This document shows, piece by piece, positions 33,723 through 42,180 of a DNA stretch of 64,000 nucleotides. The position numbers and the translations under genes are program-made. Origin of the DNA: Sphingomonadaceae bacterium (GTDB lineage Bacteria; Pseudomonadota; Alphaproteobacteria; Sphingomonadales; Sphingomonadaceae); contig JACKLA010000001.1 in NCBI GenBank assembly GCA_024236155.1, positions 1 to 64,000 on the forward strand, given 5' to 3'. The first letter of the stretch is position 1; the number at the start of each line of letters is the position of its first letter. Under the pieces are notes generated by a model, which saw nothing but the letters and a program-made list of their open reading frames with translations, ran no database searches and was not told the origin of the DNA.

Positions 33723-34919
33723 GTGAACCCGTCAATCCTACTGGCAGCGCCGCATCGGCTGCCCTTCCTGACCGGGTCGCTGGCCTTTGGCGGACTGCTG
33801 ATGTGGTGGCTCGCACAATTGGCGCAGCTATATGCGGGGCTGTCCGGGGTCCCAACCACGGACCTGCCGCCCACCCTGCTGCACGGTCCGGCCATGATCT
33901 ATCTCGGCCTTGCCCCTTTCATCTTCGGGTTTCTGCTCACGGTGTTCCCGCGCTGGATCGGTCTCCCCGATCTTGCGTTGCGCCAATTCGCCTCTGTCGG
34001 CGTCCTGCTTCTTATTGGTGCTGTGCTCGTCCTTGTCGCCTTAGGCACTGGTCTTGATGCTTTATTTTTGCCGGGCTTCGGATTGTTCGCGCTTGGCTGG
34101 GCGATCGCGCTTCTCGTCCTCCTTCGCGTACTGTGGACCGGGTCGAAAGCGGGAAAGCCTCGCTGCTGGCACGCATGGTCTGCACTTGCCGGTCTGACGC
34201 TAGGCCTTGCCGGTCTGCTTTCGGCAATCGCATTTATCAGCGGCAGTTCCTCGGATTTTCTGGTTTATGCCAACCGCATTGGAATCGGCGGATTCCTGCT
34301 CCCGATATTCCTGACGGTAGCGCACCGGATGGTCCCGTTTTTCGCCGGCAACGTGGTTGAGGGCTATGCCCGCTGGCGACCTGACTGGCTCATCGCTGTC
34401 CTTTGGATCTCACTGCTGGCTCGCTTGGCAGGCGAGCTCCTGAACATTGGCTGGCTGGCGATTTCGGCGAACGGCGCACTCGCGGCTCTAACCGGTGCCA
34501 TGCTGTGGAAGTGGTGGCCGCGGGCAAGCGCACCAGGACTTCTGATTGTGTTGATCTGGGGGTTCGCCTGGGCTCCAATGGGCTTTACGCTTGCCATGCT
34601 GGATACCGCAACCTTGGCATTGGGTCGCGGCCCGGATCACGCCTTGATGATTGGATTCGCGGGAAGTTTACTTGTCGCGATGGTAACCCGCGTAACACAG
34701 GGGCATTCAGGTCGGCCCCTCTCGATGACAGCTCCTGCGTGGCTCGCTTTCTGTGCCGTCCAGTTGGCCGCAATCGCCCGGTTGGGGGCTGCACTCCAAC
34801 TGGAATTGGCCGAAGCGTTGCTGGTATCGGTGGGCGTGCTCTGTATCGGGATGCTGCCATGGCTGCTGCGCAATATGGGCATTTACCTGTCACCGCGAAG
34901 CGATGGAAAGGCAGGCTAA
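33723..34919 (+). CDS. nnrS: NnrS family haem-copper membrane protein
   Basis: 398 residues with about twelve membrane helices. NnrS proteins contain haem and copper and protect cells from nitrosative stress under low oxygen. Typical parts: APHRLPFLTGSLAFGGLLMWW at the start, LLHGPAMIYLGLAPFIFGFLLTVFPRW near 55-82, ANRIGIGGFLLPIFLTVAHRMVPFF near 180-205 and MVTRVTQGHSGRPL near 320, giving several membrane histidines. Start GTG at 33723 with AAAAGGACC upstream. Likely operon: membrane protein, nnrS, carbonic anhydrase. Confidence 0.93.
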   Translation: MNPSILLAAPHRLPFLTGSLAFGGLLMWWLAQLAQLYAGLSGVPTTDLPPTLLHGPAMIYLGLAPFIFGFLLTVFPRWIGLPDLALRQFASVGVLLLIGAVLVLVALGTGLDALFLPGFGLFALGWAIALLVLLRVLWTGSKAGKPRCWHAWSALAGLTLGLAGLLSAIAFISGSSSDFLVYANRIGIGGFLLPIFLTVAHRMVPFFAGNVVEGYARWRPDWLIAVLWISLLARLAGELLNIGWLAISANGALAALTGAMLWKWWPRASAPGLLIVLIWGFAWAPMGFTLAMLDTATLALGRGPDHALMIGFAGSLLVAMVTRVTQGHSGRPLSMTAPAWLAFCAVQLAAIARLGAALQLELAEALLVSVGVLCIGMLPWLLRNMGIYLSPRSDGKAG

Positions 34920-34923
34920 GCAG

Positions 34924-35541
34924 ATGGATGACGCGCCCCAACTGACCCCCGACGAAGCGCTGGAACTGCTTAAGGACGGCAATCGGCGGTTTCTCGACGA
35001 TACAACCTACGAGCCCACGATGGACCGTATGCGCCGGCTTGAACTGGCGGCGGCGCAGCGACCATTTGCCGCCTATCTGAGCTGTTCGGATTCGCGGGTG
35101 CCGCCGGAACTGCTGTTTGAGCGCGGCCTAGGTGAGCTATTCATTATTCGCAATGCTGGCAATACACTGTGCACGACCGCGCTTGGCAGTCTGGAATTTG
35201 CCGTGACGAATCTGCAAGTCCCCTTGATCGTCGTCATGGGTCACGAGGCTTGCGGTGCTCTCAATGCAGCCGTTTCGCTTGCGCGGGGCAAGGCGAGTTT
35301 CACCGGGAACATCTCCAAGGTCCTTCAGTCGCTGCTGCCCGCCGTGCTCGAAACGGATCCATGGGCCGACCATATCGTTGATGCTGCTGCGATCAGCAAT
35401 GTCCGGCGCGTCGTGCGCGAATTACGGGAAGAAGCGTCGCCCGCTCTGCTAGAGCCACAGCGAACAGGGAAGCTCAAAGTCGTCGGAGCCTTCTATCACC
35501 TTGACAGTGGCAAGGTGGACTTTCTCGACCCTATTGACTGA
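34924..35541 (+). CDS. can: Beta-class carbonic anhydrase
   Basis: 205 residues, zinc enzyme interconverting CO2 and bicarbonate. Zinc ligands Cys 54, His 107 and Cys 110 (LSCSDSRVP and GHEACGAL) with the Asp 56-Arg 58 dyad are present, so it should be active. It starts 4 bases after nnrS, so it belongs to the same operon; ATG 34903 inside nnrS is a less likely start. No signal peptide, so cytoplasmic. Its link with NO defence is not established; pH or bicarbonate balance under nitrate respiration is one guess. Confidence 0.93.
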   Translation: MDDAPQLTPDEALELLKDGNRRFLDDTTYEPTMDRMRRLELAAAQRPFAAYLSCSDSRVPPELLFERGLGELFIIRNAGNTLCTTALGSLEFAVTNLQVPLIVVMGHEACGALNAAVSLARGKASFTGNISKVLQSLLPAVLETDPWADHIVDAAAISNVRRVVRELREEASPALLEPQRTGKLKVVGAFYHLDSGKVDFLDPID

Positions 35542-35591
35542 AAGCGCATCCGCGGCGGTGTGTGCGAATGTGCCGTCAGGCGCATCCTGGT

Positions 35592-35870
35592 TTAGCGATA
35601 GAATTCAACCTTGAACTGGACGTTTCGGACCGGTTTGACGAAATGCACCTGCTGCGGTTCGATGACGGCGTGCTCACCTGCTTTGAGTAGTTGGCTCCGG
35701 TGCGCTTGACCCGGAAGGTGATATTCGAGGCTCCCGTCGATTACGCACAGTTTGCCCCAGACCCCGGCTTTCAGATCATGTGCCGAGGTGAGTTTTTCAG
35801 GAACCGTTTGCTCGTTGAAGAGTGGTGATTCGGCGTACTTCTCAACACCATCCGGCAAAACGTTTCGCAT
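35592..35870 (-). CDS. DUF1971 (YeaR/TehB-like cupin) protein
   Basis: 92 residues of a single cupin-like fold: FNEQTVPEKLTSAHDLKAG, VWGKLCVIDGSLEYHL and EHAVIEPQQVHFVKPV. The E. coli relative YeaR is induced by nitrate and nitric oxide and repressed by NsrR. Here too the gene is the last of a group behind an nsrR-type regulator. Function of the family is unknown; metal-dependent binding of a small ligand is possible. It follows the membrane-protein gene by 2 bases. Confidence 0.85.
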   Translation of the reverse strand: MRNVLPDGVEKYAESPLFNEQTVPEKLTSAHDLKAGVWGKLCVIDGSLEYHLPGQAHRSQLLKAGEHAVIEPQQVHFVKPVRNVQFKVEFYR

Positions 35871-35872
35871 AC

Positions 35873-36331
35873 CTAACTTCCGATCCCGATCGAAAGTGTG
35901 ATGACCAGTATCGCCATGCCAAACAGTGCGACAGCGAGCGGCACAATCAGGACCTGCCCATATACGGCTCTCTTGTCCATCAAGCCGGTAAAAGTATCGA
36001 GCATCTTGCCCTTATCGAGCGGCGAAATGTCCTCTGGCCCGGCCTGTCGCGCACCGATCCTCGCCACTCCGAAATAGACGGCGGCATAAAGTACCGAGAT
36101 GATGATGGCGAAGCGTGCATGCCCGCTTCCGCCTGTGGCTGCGGCAATGGCAAAGAAGAATATCGCATAGCACGCGAACATTGCGAGCCATACACGCCGA
36201 GGAAACTGGAACCCCGGGTTTCGCGGTGGAACGGGCGCGGCGGCCAAAGGCTGCAAGGTCTGTTCCAAGGCAAAGACTTCAGCCTCGAAGTCAGTGGCGC
36301 GATCAGCCACTATCGATTGGTGTTCAAACAT
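35873..36331 (-). CDS. Small membrane protein of the NsrR-linked operon
   Basis: 152 residues from ATG 36331 with AAGGAACC upstream. A hydrophilic N-terminal 50 residues is followed by three hydrophobic helices near 57-78, 82-100 and 125-150 (GQVLIVPLAVALFGMAILVI). No known family recognised. The start overlaps the haemoglobin gene by 8 bases, so translation is coupled; it may be a membrane partner of the NO-detoxifying globin (inference). Confidence 0.75.
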   Translation of the reverse strand: MFEHQSIVADRATDFEAEVFALEQTLQPLAAAPVPPRNPGFQFPRRVWLAMFACYAIFFFAIAAATGGSGHARFAIIISVLYAAVYFGVARIGARQAGPEDISPLDKGKMLDTFTGLMDKRAVYGQVLIVPLAVALFGMAILVITLSIGIGS

Positions 36332-36803
36332 GGGGGAGGTTCCTTCCTGCTTTGGATCCGGAGATGCCGTCTCGCCGGATGGAAATTCCGGTAAGGAGGC
36401 TATCGGCGATGGCGCGCGCCCGTTGGGCAACCAGGGCCGCGCCTTCAGGCTGGGGGGCAAGGTCTTTCAAGGTGGTGTAGAAGAGTTCGAGCCAGCGCAC
36501 GAAATGCGTGTCTTCAAGCCCCGGAATGGCCATGTGCTTGGCCATCGGATTGCCTGAAAATTCCCCGCTGTTGAACAGGATGGAACGCCAGAATGTCTTC
36601 ATCCGCTCCATGTGCGCAGGCCAATCGGAAATGCGCTCCGCGAAGATCGGGCCGAGCAGATTATCCTGGCGAATGGTGTCATAAAAACGCTCGACCATAA
36701 GCGAGATGAATTGTTCGTCGACGCCCTGCGCTTCTGCATGCGCGCGTTTTGCAGCTCTTGCAGCGTGCACTTCCTGGCGTGATCTTTCGGTAACCGCGGA
36801 CAT
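36324..36803 (-). CDS. Group III truncated haemoglobin
   Basis: 159 residues. The globin pattern FISLMVERFYDTIRQDNLLGPIF near 30-52, followed by WPAHMERMKTFWRSILF, then HMAIPGLEDTHFVRWLELF with the haem-binding histidine and Trp, fits the third class of 2-on-2 globins (trHbP, Ctb-like). These bind O2 and NO and are induced by nitrosative stress in Campylobacter. ATG 36803 is used; a GTG lies just before it. First gene of a three-gene operon divergent from nsrR. Confidence 0.92.
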   Translation of the reverse strand: MSAVTERSRQEVHAARAAKRAHAEAQGVDEQFISLMVERFYDTIRQDNLLGPIFAERISDWPAHMERMKTFWRSILFNSGEFSGNPMAKHMAIPGLEDTHFVRWLELFYTTLKDLAPQPEGAALVAQRARAIADSLLTGISIRRDGISGSKAGRNLPHV

Positions 36804-36822
36804 CACAAACTCTCTTAAAGAA

Positions 36823-36835
36823 GTATCTTAGATGC
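36823..36835. promoter_or_regulatory. Imperfect palindrome, candidate NsrR operator 1
   Basis: GTATCT-T-AGATGC, 6-base arms with one mismatch around a 1-base centre, 20 bases upstream of the truncated haemoglobin start. It shares its layout with the second site at 36863. Confidence 0.45.
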
Positions 36836-36862
36836 CTATTATAGAGCCTTGGTGATAAAAGC

Positions 36863-36875
36863 AATATCTGATATA
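36863..36875. promoter_or_regulatory. Imperfect palindrome, candidate NsrR operator 2
   Basis: AATATC-T-GATATA, same spacing as the site at 36823, lying 9 bases before the nsrR ATG. Two such sites fit repression of both divergent genes. Confidence 0.45.
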
Positions 36876-36883
36876 CCTTTTTT

Positions 36884-37318
36884 ATGCAGATGAACCTCCG
36901 AACCGATTACGCCTTGCGCATGCTGATGGCGCTTGCGGCAAAAGAGGAGGTCGTTTCGATCGACTGGCTTGCGGAGCACTATGACATCTCGCGCAACCAC
37001 CTCGCCAAGGTGGCGCAAGACCTTGCCGCCGCAGGTTTTATCGAAACGCAGCGCGGACGCGGTGGCGGAGTGCGTCTGGCACGCGCTCCGTCAGATATAA
37101 ATATCGGCCACGTGGTGCGCAGCTTGGAAAACACCACAGGATTTGTCGCCTGCATGGGCGGCAGGGAGACTTGCGTGGTGGAACGGGTCTGCGGGTTGAA
37201 GCCTGCATTGGCCGGGGCACTGGAGGCCTTCCTCGCTCATCTCGATCAATTTAGTCTTGCGCAAATCACGGGGGCCAAGCCCCGCTTTCTCAAGGAACTG
37301 ATCCCAGAAGACTCGTGA
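36884..37318 (+). CDS. nsrR: Rrf2-family NO-sensing repressor NsrR
   Basis: 144 residues. The winged-helix N-terminus (LRTDYALRMLMALA, HYDISRNHLAKVAQDLAAAGFIETQRGRGGG) is followed by three cysteines C90, C97 and C103 (ACMGGRETCVVERVC), the Fe-S cluster ligands destroyed by NO. The spacing C-x6-C-x5-C is close to that of NsrR. It is divergent from the truncated haemoglobin operon, with two candidate operators between them. ATG 36890 is an alternative start two codons later. Confidence 0.9.
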   Translation: MQMNLRTDYALRMLMALAAKEEVVSIDWLAEHYDISRNHLAKVAQDLAAAGFIETQRGRGGGVRLARAPSDINIGHVVRSLENTTGFVACMGGRETCVVERVCGLKPALAGALEAFLAHLDQFSLAQITGAKPRFLKELIPEDS

Positions 37319-37426
37319 CGCCAGGCATGAACTCTTTGGCCAACCATCGCGGGCAGCGAGCAAGCTTTCCTCGCAACTGGGCCAATTGCCACAAACCACG
37401 CTCTGCGGAATTTATCGGTCCTGACC

Positions 37427-37960
37427 TTAGCCCATTCGCAACCGCCCTCCGATCCCAGGCAACCGCAAGCGGGGCGCCTTTACCTGTGGGCGAATCAGGA
37501 TGCGATTCACGATTTTGTGCGCAGGAGGAGTCTGCGCAACTCTGAGGCCGAAGCGGCGCGCGGCGCGCGCGATCAGGCGATCATCCGTGTAGAGCCCGAC
37601 GATCGAGTTTTTCGCCAGATAGATCGGAAGACTTTCACGGCGATGCCGCCGCTCGTATCGCCTGAGCGCCGCAGAGTTTGCTGGATCCGCGCCGCGTTCC
37701 AAAAGCGGCAGGATCTCATCTGTCAGGTGACGCACGCTCGCAATCCCCAGGTTGAAGCCATGTGCCGTGACCGGATGCATCCCCACCGCCGCATCGCCAA
37801 CCAGAGCTGCTCGATGGCAGACAAATCGACGCGCAAAGGCTGTTGTGAGCGGGTAGGAATGCATAGGTCCGATCGGTTCCATAGTCCCGAACCTGCCGCG
37901 ATACCGGCGATGCAGTTCCTGCCCCAGGGCATCGGGGTCGAGCGCCAAGATCCTGGTAGC
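37427..37960 (-). pseudogene. ubiM: UbiM-like ubiquinone hydroxylase, 5'-truncated remnant
   Basis: About 175 residues of the C-terminal part of an FAD-dependent ubiquinone-biosynthesis monooxygenase (UbiH/UbiM group). The FAD-site motif ALVGDAAVGMHPVTAHGFNLGI is present at its middle, and the end RLRLPGIGGRLRMG looks natural. The N-terminal half with the FAD-binding GxGxxG is missing, and only a TTG at 37948 could start it. The frame stops making sense near 37955, exactly where a CzcA fragment begins on the other strand, so a rearrangement cut the gene. Confidence 0.75.
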
Positions 37961-38389
37961 ATCCCTTTTGCGGTGGTCGGGGGCATGATCGCACTGGCGG
38001 CCTCCGGCGAGTATCTCTCCGTTCCAGCTTCGGTTGGCTTCATAGCCCTGCTGGGTATCGCGGTTCTCAATGGCCTGGTTATGGTGACCTACTTCCGCCA
38101 GCTGCGGGAGGAAGGCATGGCGCTTTCGGAAGCCGTTCGGCGCGGGGCTGAGCGCCGGTTGAGGCCGGTTCTGATGACTGCCAGCATCGCCGCTTTCGGA
38201 CTTGTTCCACTACTGTTTGCGACCGGGCCGGGATCGGAAATCCAGAAACCGCTCGCCATCGTCGTCATCGGCGGTCTGGTGTCGGCCACTCTCCTGACCT
38301 TGATACTGCTGCCGATCCTTTACGAACGCTTTGGCGAGAATGCCGCAGAACGAGCGGCCGGCGATGCCCTGCATCCGGTGGAGGATTGA
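37958..38389 (+). pseudogene. czcA: CzcA/CusA-type RND heavy-metal pump, C-terminal remnant
   Basis: About 143 residues, the last part of an RND transporter of around 1000 residues: IPFAVVGGMIALAASGEYLS, SVGFIALLGIAVLNGLVMVTYFRQLR, then LRPVLMTASIAAFGLVPLLFATGPGSEIQKPLAIVVIGGL (membrane helices 10-12). Everything upstream is lost at the junction with the UbiM remnant. It cannot pump alone, but its stop lies 1 base before the intact czcC-like gene, showing the former operon. Confidence 0.85.
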
Positions 38390-38390
38390 G

Positions 38391-39614
38391 ATGCGTCTGA
38401 TTCCAGCACTCTTGCCGTTACTTCTGATCGCCACGCCATTGGCTGCCCAATCTGCTTTGCCAGACGAACATGCCGTCACCATGGCGCTGGACGAGCATCC
38501 AACGGTCGTCGCAGCGCGTGCCCGGCTCGAAGCTGCCCGCGCCCGCGCGGAGGGTTTGCGCAGGGGACCGCATGAATTCACAGTAACCGGAAGCTATACG
38601 CGTCGCAGCCTCGATACCGGTGGCGAGTTCGACGAGTATGATGCGCAACTCAGCCGCCCGATCCGCCTTCCCGGCAAGGCAAGGCTCGATCGCGAGATAG
38701 GACAATTCGGGATCGAGGCAGCCTCCAATCTGGCAGAAGATGCGCGCCATCAGGTAGCGCTCCTGCTTTCCAATTACTGGTTCGATTGGTTGTCGGCATC
38801 GGCGCAGGCCCGCGTCGATCGCGTGGCAGTCAGCAACTACGAAGCCTCGCTGGCGGCTGTGACCCGGCGAATGGAACTGCGCGATGCCGCGCAGCTCGAT
38901 GTCGATCGGGCGCGCGCTGCGCTTGCCGCAGCACAGCTCGCCGCGGAACGCTCACAAGGTATGGCGGCTCTGGCGCAGACAAGGCTCGAAGCGCATTTCC
39001 CAAACCTGCCTCTGCCAGTCGATGCGCCGGAAATACCGCTACCTGATATTGCCGAGGCGCGTCTTGCACAGCTGCGCGACCTGGTCATTCTCTACAGTCA
39101 CGAGATTGCGGCGGCTGAAGCCGAAGCACGGCGCATGGCTGCTGTCGCCGATCGCATGGATAGAGATCGCATGGCCGACCCCTCGGTTGGCGTGCGCGTA
39201 TTCTCAGAGTTTGGCGGGGCCGAAACGGGAGCGGGCCTGACGTTCTCGCTTCCGCTGGGAGGCGGGCATCGCCGCGCATTGGCCGGTGAGGCCGAGGCAG
39301 GCGCATCGGCTGCAAGGGCCGAAGAAAGCCTTGCCCGTTACAATGTCGAAGAAACGGCAAACGCTGACGTCGTCGAGGCTAGATATCGCATCGCCGCATG
39401 GCAGCGCTCACGCGAAACCGTCGAGGCGCAAACCGCAGCCTTGCAGAGATTGCGGCGGGGCTATGAATTGGGAGAGATTGATCTTGCCGACCTGTTGCTC
39501 AGCGAGCGTATGGTCCATGATGCCTTCAGGATCGAAGCCGAAGCCCGAGGCGAAGCGATGCGCGCGATCACCACGCTGCGGATCGACAGTCATGAGCTGT
39601 GGCTCGCAGATTAA
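38391..39614 (+). CDS. TolC/CzcC-like outer-membrane efflux protein
   Basis: 407 residues with a signal peptide (MRLIPALLPLLLIATPLAAQ). Two repeats of long alpha-helices with small and charged residues (about 25-200 and 215-400) are typical of the TolC tunnel, as in CzcC. It would link inner-membrane RND pumps to the outside. GAGG lies before the ATG. Its pump partner upstream is only a fragment, and no czcB adaptor is present, so the gene may be an orphan left by the rearrangement, served by pumps elsewhere. Confidence 0.88.
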   Translation: MRLIPALLPLLLIATPLAAQSALPDEHAVTMALDEHPTVVAARARLEAARARAEGLRRGPHEFTVTGSYTRRSLDTGGEFDEYDAQLSRPIRLPGKARLDREIGQFGIEAASNLAEDARHQVALLLSNYWFDWLSASAQARVDRVAVSNYEASLAAVTRRMELRDAAQLDVDRARAALAAAQLAAERSQGMAALAQTRLEAHFPNLPLPVDAPEIPLPDIAEARLAQLRDLVILYSHEIAAAEAEARRMAAVADRMDRDRMADPSVGVRVFSEFGGAETGAGLTFSLPLGGGHRRALAGEAEAGASAARAEESLARYNVEETANADVVEARYRIAAWQRSRETVEAQTAALQRLRRGYELGEIDLADLLLSERMVHDAFRIEAEARGEAMRAITTLRIDSHELWLAD

Positions 39615-39820
39615 GAGAAGTTTCGCGACTCAGGGAACGCCATGTCGCATGACAGGGGCAGCGATGGCGCGAACAGTAAGGCAAAGCAGGTTGCGCATGC
39701 AGTGCACGAATGAACTTATCGCGACTACCTGGTGCCGGCGCAGCGGGAATTGAAAAACAACTTATTCAGGTAGACCGTTTGGCGACTTTCCGATTCGACG
39801 TGGCGGACGAATAGTAAAGC

Positions 39821-39864
39821 CAACACTTGTCCGACTCGCAGCGATGCGCGTCGGACAAGTGTTG
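39821..39864. terminator. Perfect 15-bp inverted repeat between convergent efflux genes
   Basis: CAACACTTGTCCGAC (39821-39835) and its exact reverse complement (39850-39864) are separated by 14 bases. It lies 2 bases beyond the stop of the NodT-type gene and about 200 bases after the CzcC-like gene. A terminator for the minus-strand operon is likely, although no clear T-run follows; a protein-binding site is the alternative. Confidence 0.5.
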
Positions 39865-39865
39865 C

Positions 39866-41383
39866 TTATTCGCCTACAGCAATTGAGATCGACTCGCCGC
39901 CGCCCATCGCGACATAGAACGCAGCGCTGTTGGCGAGCCGCTCGGACCTTGCCGCCACGACAGCGAGATTGGCTTGCTGTGCCAGATGTGCGGCAATCAG
40001 CACCTGAACATAACTTGCTGCCCCCAACTCGTACCGGCGCTGCATCGTTGCGTAGGATTCTTGTGCCGCGTCGGCGGCGCTCACTTGGGCCTCGAGAGCC
40101 CGCGCATTGGTGTCCACTGCCATAAGAACGTCAGCCACGTCGCGTAAGCCGTCCAGCACGACAACCTTGTAGCTGGCCGTAGCGGCATCAAACGCGGCAA
40201 GCGCGGCCCGTTTTTCATGGCTGAGGCCGGGATTGAACAGCGTCTGGGTCAGCTGGCCGATGATGTTCCAGACGGTCGACGATCCGGCGAACAGGGCGCC
40301 GGTTGAGAGCGCCTGCGTGCCCAGCGTCGCGCTCAGATTCAATTGCGGATACATTTGGGCGACCGCGACGCCGTAATCGGCATTCGCAGCATGAACCGTG
40401 GCCTCTGCCGCCAGAATATCAGGCCTGTGCCGGACGAGCTCCGACGGAACAACCAGCGGCAGTTCCTGCGGCAATGTGAATTCGGCGAGTGTAAAATCGG
40501 GGATACTGCCCTGTGCGGGAGCACGACCGGCCAGCGTGGCCAGGAGATGCTCGGTTTCCGCCAGCTGTTGCCTGAAAACGGGAAGTTCCGCGCGCAATTG
40601 CTCTGTCTGCGTCTCGAGCGCGAACAATTCATCCTCCGCGGCATTGCCCAGACGCACCCGCTCACGAGCGATGTCACGCTGGGCCTCAAGATTCTCGATC
40701 AGCGATGCGGTGATTTCAAGCTGCGCCGCGATCCGCGCTCTGGCAAAGGCGGTGGTCGCGATATTACCGGCCAGCGTCAATCTGGCTGCCTGCAATTCGA
40801 ATTGCCGCGTTTCTGCGCGCGCCGAGAGCGCCTCGATTGCCCGGCTGTTCCCGCCCGCAAGATCGAGATTGTAGCCAACCGATACGTTGGTGTTGAACAG
40901 GCTGAACTCACGAGGATCCAGATCCTGGCCCAGACTGCCAGGGTTGAATCGCTGGCGCTGAGCGGTGGCGCCAAGTTCCGCCTGGGGAAGCTGCGTCGAT
41001 CCGGCACGGGCATTGCGAAGTTCCTGCGCCTGCCTCAGCGTCGCTTCTGCTGCGGCGAGTGTCGGGCTCTGGCTGAGGGCCTCTGCGATGAAGGCGTCGA
41101 GACGAGGCGATTGGAAGCTGCGCCACCAGTCGGTTTCCACCTTAAGACCGGGCACAACGCGCTGCGCACTATCAACGCCCGACGGCGCGGAAGTAGCGAC
41201 TTCGTTGGGAGCAATCGGTGAATAGGTTTGGACGGTTGGCGGGGCTGGCCGTTCAAAGTTCGGTCCAGCTGCGCACCCGGCCAGCAAGGCCGTCAAAGCC
41301 AGACCAGCGGTCAGGCGCAAAGCCGCTTGGCGTCCCGTCGTCCGGGTTATCCTGCCTTTCTTCATAATTTCCAGATTGGGCAT
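39866..41383 (-). CDS. NodT-family efflux outer-membrane lipoprotein
   Basis: 505 residues from ATG 41383 with AGGAG upstream; the longer frame to 41563 overlaps the ABC gene. After the signal peptide the lipobox LTALLAGC gives an acylated cysteine near residue 35 (AAGPNFERPAPP follows). Two TolC-type repeats follow, with PHRPDILAAEATVHAANAD-like element (VRHRPDILAAEATVHAAN at about 310-330) typical of OprM/NodT. It ends the minus-strand export operon and probably forms the outer-membrane channel for the adaptor and ABC transporter upstream. Confidence 0.92.
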   Translation of the reverse strand: MPNLEIMKKGRITRTTGRQAALRLTAGLALTALLAGCAAGPNFERPAPPTVQTYSPIAPNEVATSAPSGVDSAQRVVPGLKVETDWWRSFQSPRLDAFIAEALSQSPTLAAAEATLRQAQELRNARAGSTQLPQAELGATAQRQRFNPGSLGQDLDPREFSLFNTNVSVGYNLDLAGGNSRAIEALSARAETRQFELQAARLTLAGNIATTAFARARIAAQLEITASLIENLEAQRDIARERVRLGNAAEDELFALETQTEQLRAELPVFRQQLAETEHLLATLAGRAPAQGSIPDFTLAEFTLPQELPLVVPSELVRHRPDILAAEATVHAANADYGVAVAQMYPQLNLSATLGTQALSTGALFAGSSTVWNIIGQLTQTLFNPGLSHEKRAALAAFDAATASYKVVVLDGLRDVADVLMAVDTNARALEAQVSAADAAQESYATMQRRYELGAASYVQVLIAAHLAQQANLAVVAARSERLANSAAFYVAMGGGESISIAVGE

Positions 41384-41468
41384 TATAACCGCTCCTGTAT
41401 CGACACGGCATGTGCAGCCGCGACCGACGGGTAAAATTGCCTGTGAAGCGCGCGTGCCTTGCCAAGGT

Positions 41469-42179
41469 TCATGAAATTGGCCTCCCTTCACCCGCTTCTT
41501 CGGATGTGACGCCGTCCCGAATGTGGTAAATCCGTTTGAATGTCGGGATGATTTTTTCGTCATGCGTCACGATGATGATGGCAGTCTGATATTTTTTGGC
41601 CATTTCATGCAGGATCCGCATCACCGCCATGGCCCGTTCGGAATCGAGCGGTGCAGTCGGCTCGTCCGCGAGGATCACCGGTGGGCGATTGATCAGCCCG
41701 CGGGCAATGGCGACGCGCTGCTGTTCACCGCCGGACAACTGCGACGGCATGGCTGCGGCGCGGTGATGGACATCGAGCGCCGTCAGCAGATCGAGCGCGC
41801 GTTCGCGCGATTCCGCATTGGAATGCCCGGCCAGCATTGGCAGCAATGCGACATTGTCGACCACATCGAGAAAGGGGATCAGGTAAGGCGCCTGAAACAC
41901 GAACCCGATCTTGTCTCTGCGCAGCGCTCTGAGGTCGGTGACTTTCCAGCCATCATCGTAAATCACCGTTCCGCCCAGGGTCATACGCCCTGCAGTCGGA
42001 TCGATCACCGCCCCCAGGCTCTTGAGAAGTGTGCTTTTCCCCGATCCGGAAGGACCGATGAGGCCGACCACTTCTCCGGGCGCAACCTCCATATCGACAT
42101 GCTTCAACGCATCGACGGCGGTGTCGCCTTCGCCGTAGCGCTTTCTAAGCCCTTCGATGCGGATGCCTTCGGATGTCAC
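41469..42179 (-). CDS. ABC transporter ATP-binding protein (LolD/MacB-like)
   Basis: 236 residues. Walker A GPSGSGKST at about 42-50, Q-loop FVFQAPYL, signature LSGGEQQR at about 145, Walker B VILADEPTAPLD and the H-loop VTHDEKI are all present. This subgroup (LolD, MacB, DevA) drives lipoprotein or substrate release through FtsX-type permeases rather than classic import. It follows the permease by one base. Confidence 0.95.
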   Translation of the reverse strand: MTSEGIRIEGLRKRYGEGDTAVDALKHVDMEVAPGEVVGLIGPSGSGKSTLLKSLGAVIDPTAGRMTLGGTVIYDDGWKVTDLRALRRDKIGFVFQAPYLIPFLDVVDNVALLPMLAGHSNAESRERALDLLTALDVHHRAAAMPSQLSGGEQQRVAIARGLINRPPVILADEPTAPLDSERAMAVMRILHEMAKKYQTAIIIVTHDEKIIPTFKRIYHIRDGVTSEEAGEGRPIS

Positions 42180-42180
42180 A

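Noticed and set aside
16598..37318. A full denitrification pathway
   Set aside because: No nirS, nirK, norCB or nosZ-like gene was found in the window; NnrU, NnrS and NsrR alone do not show denitrification.
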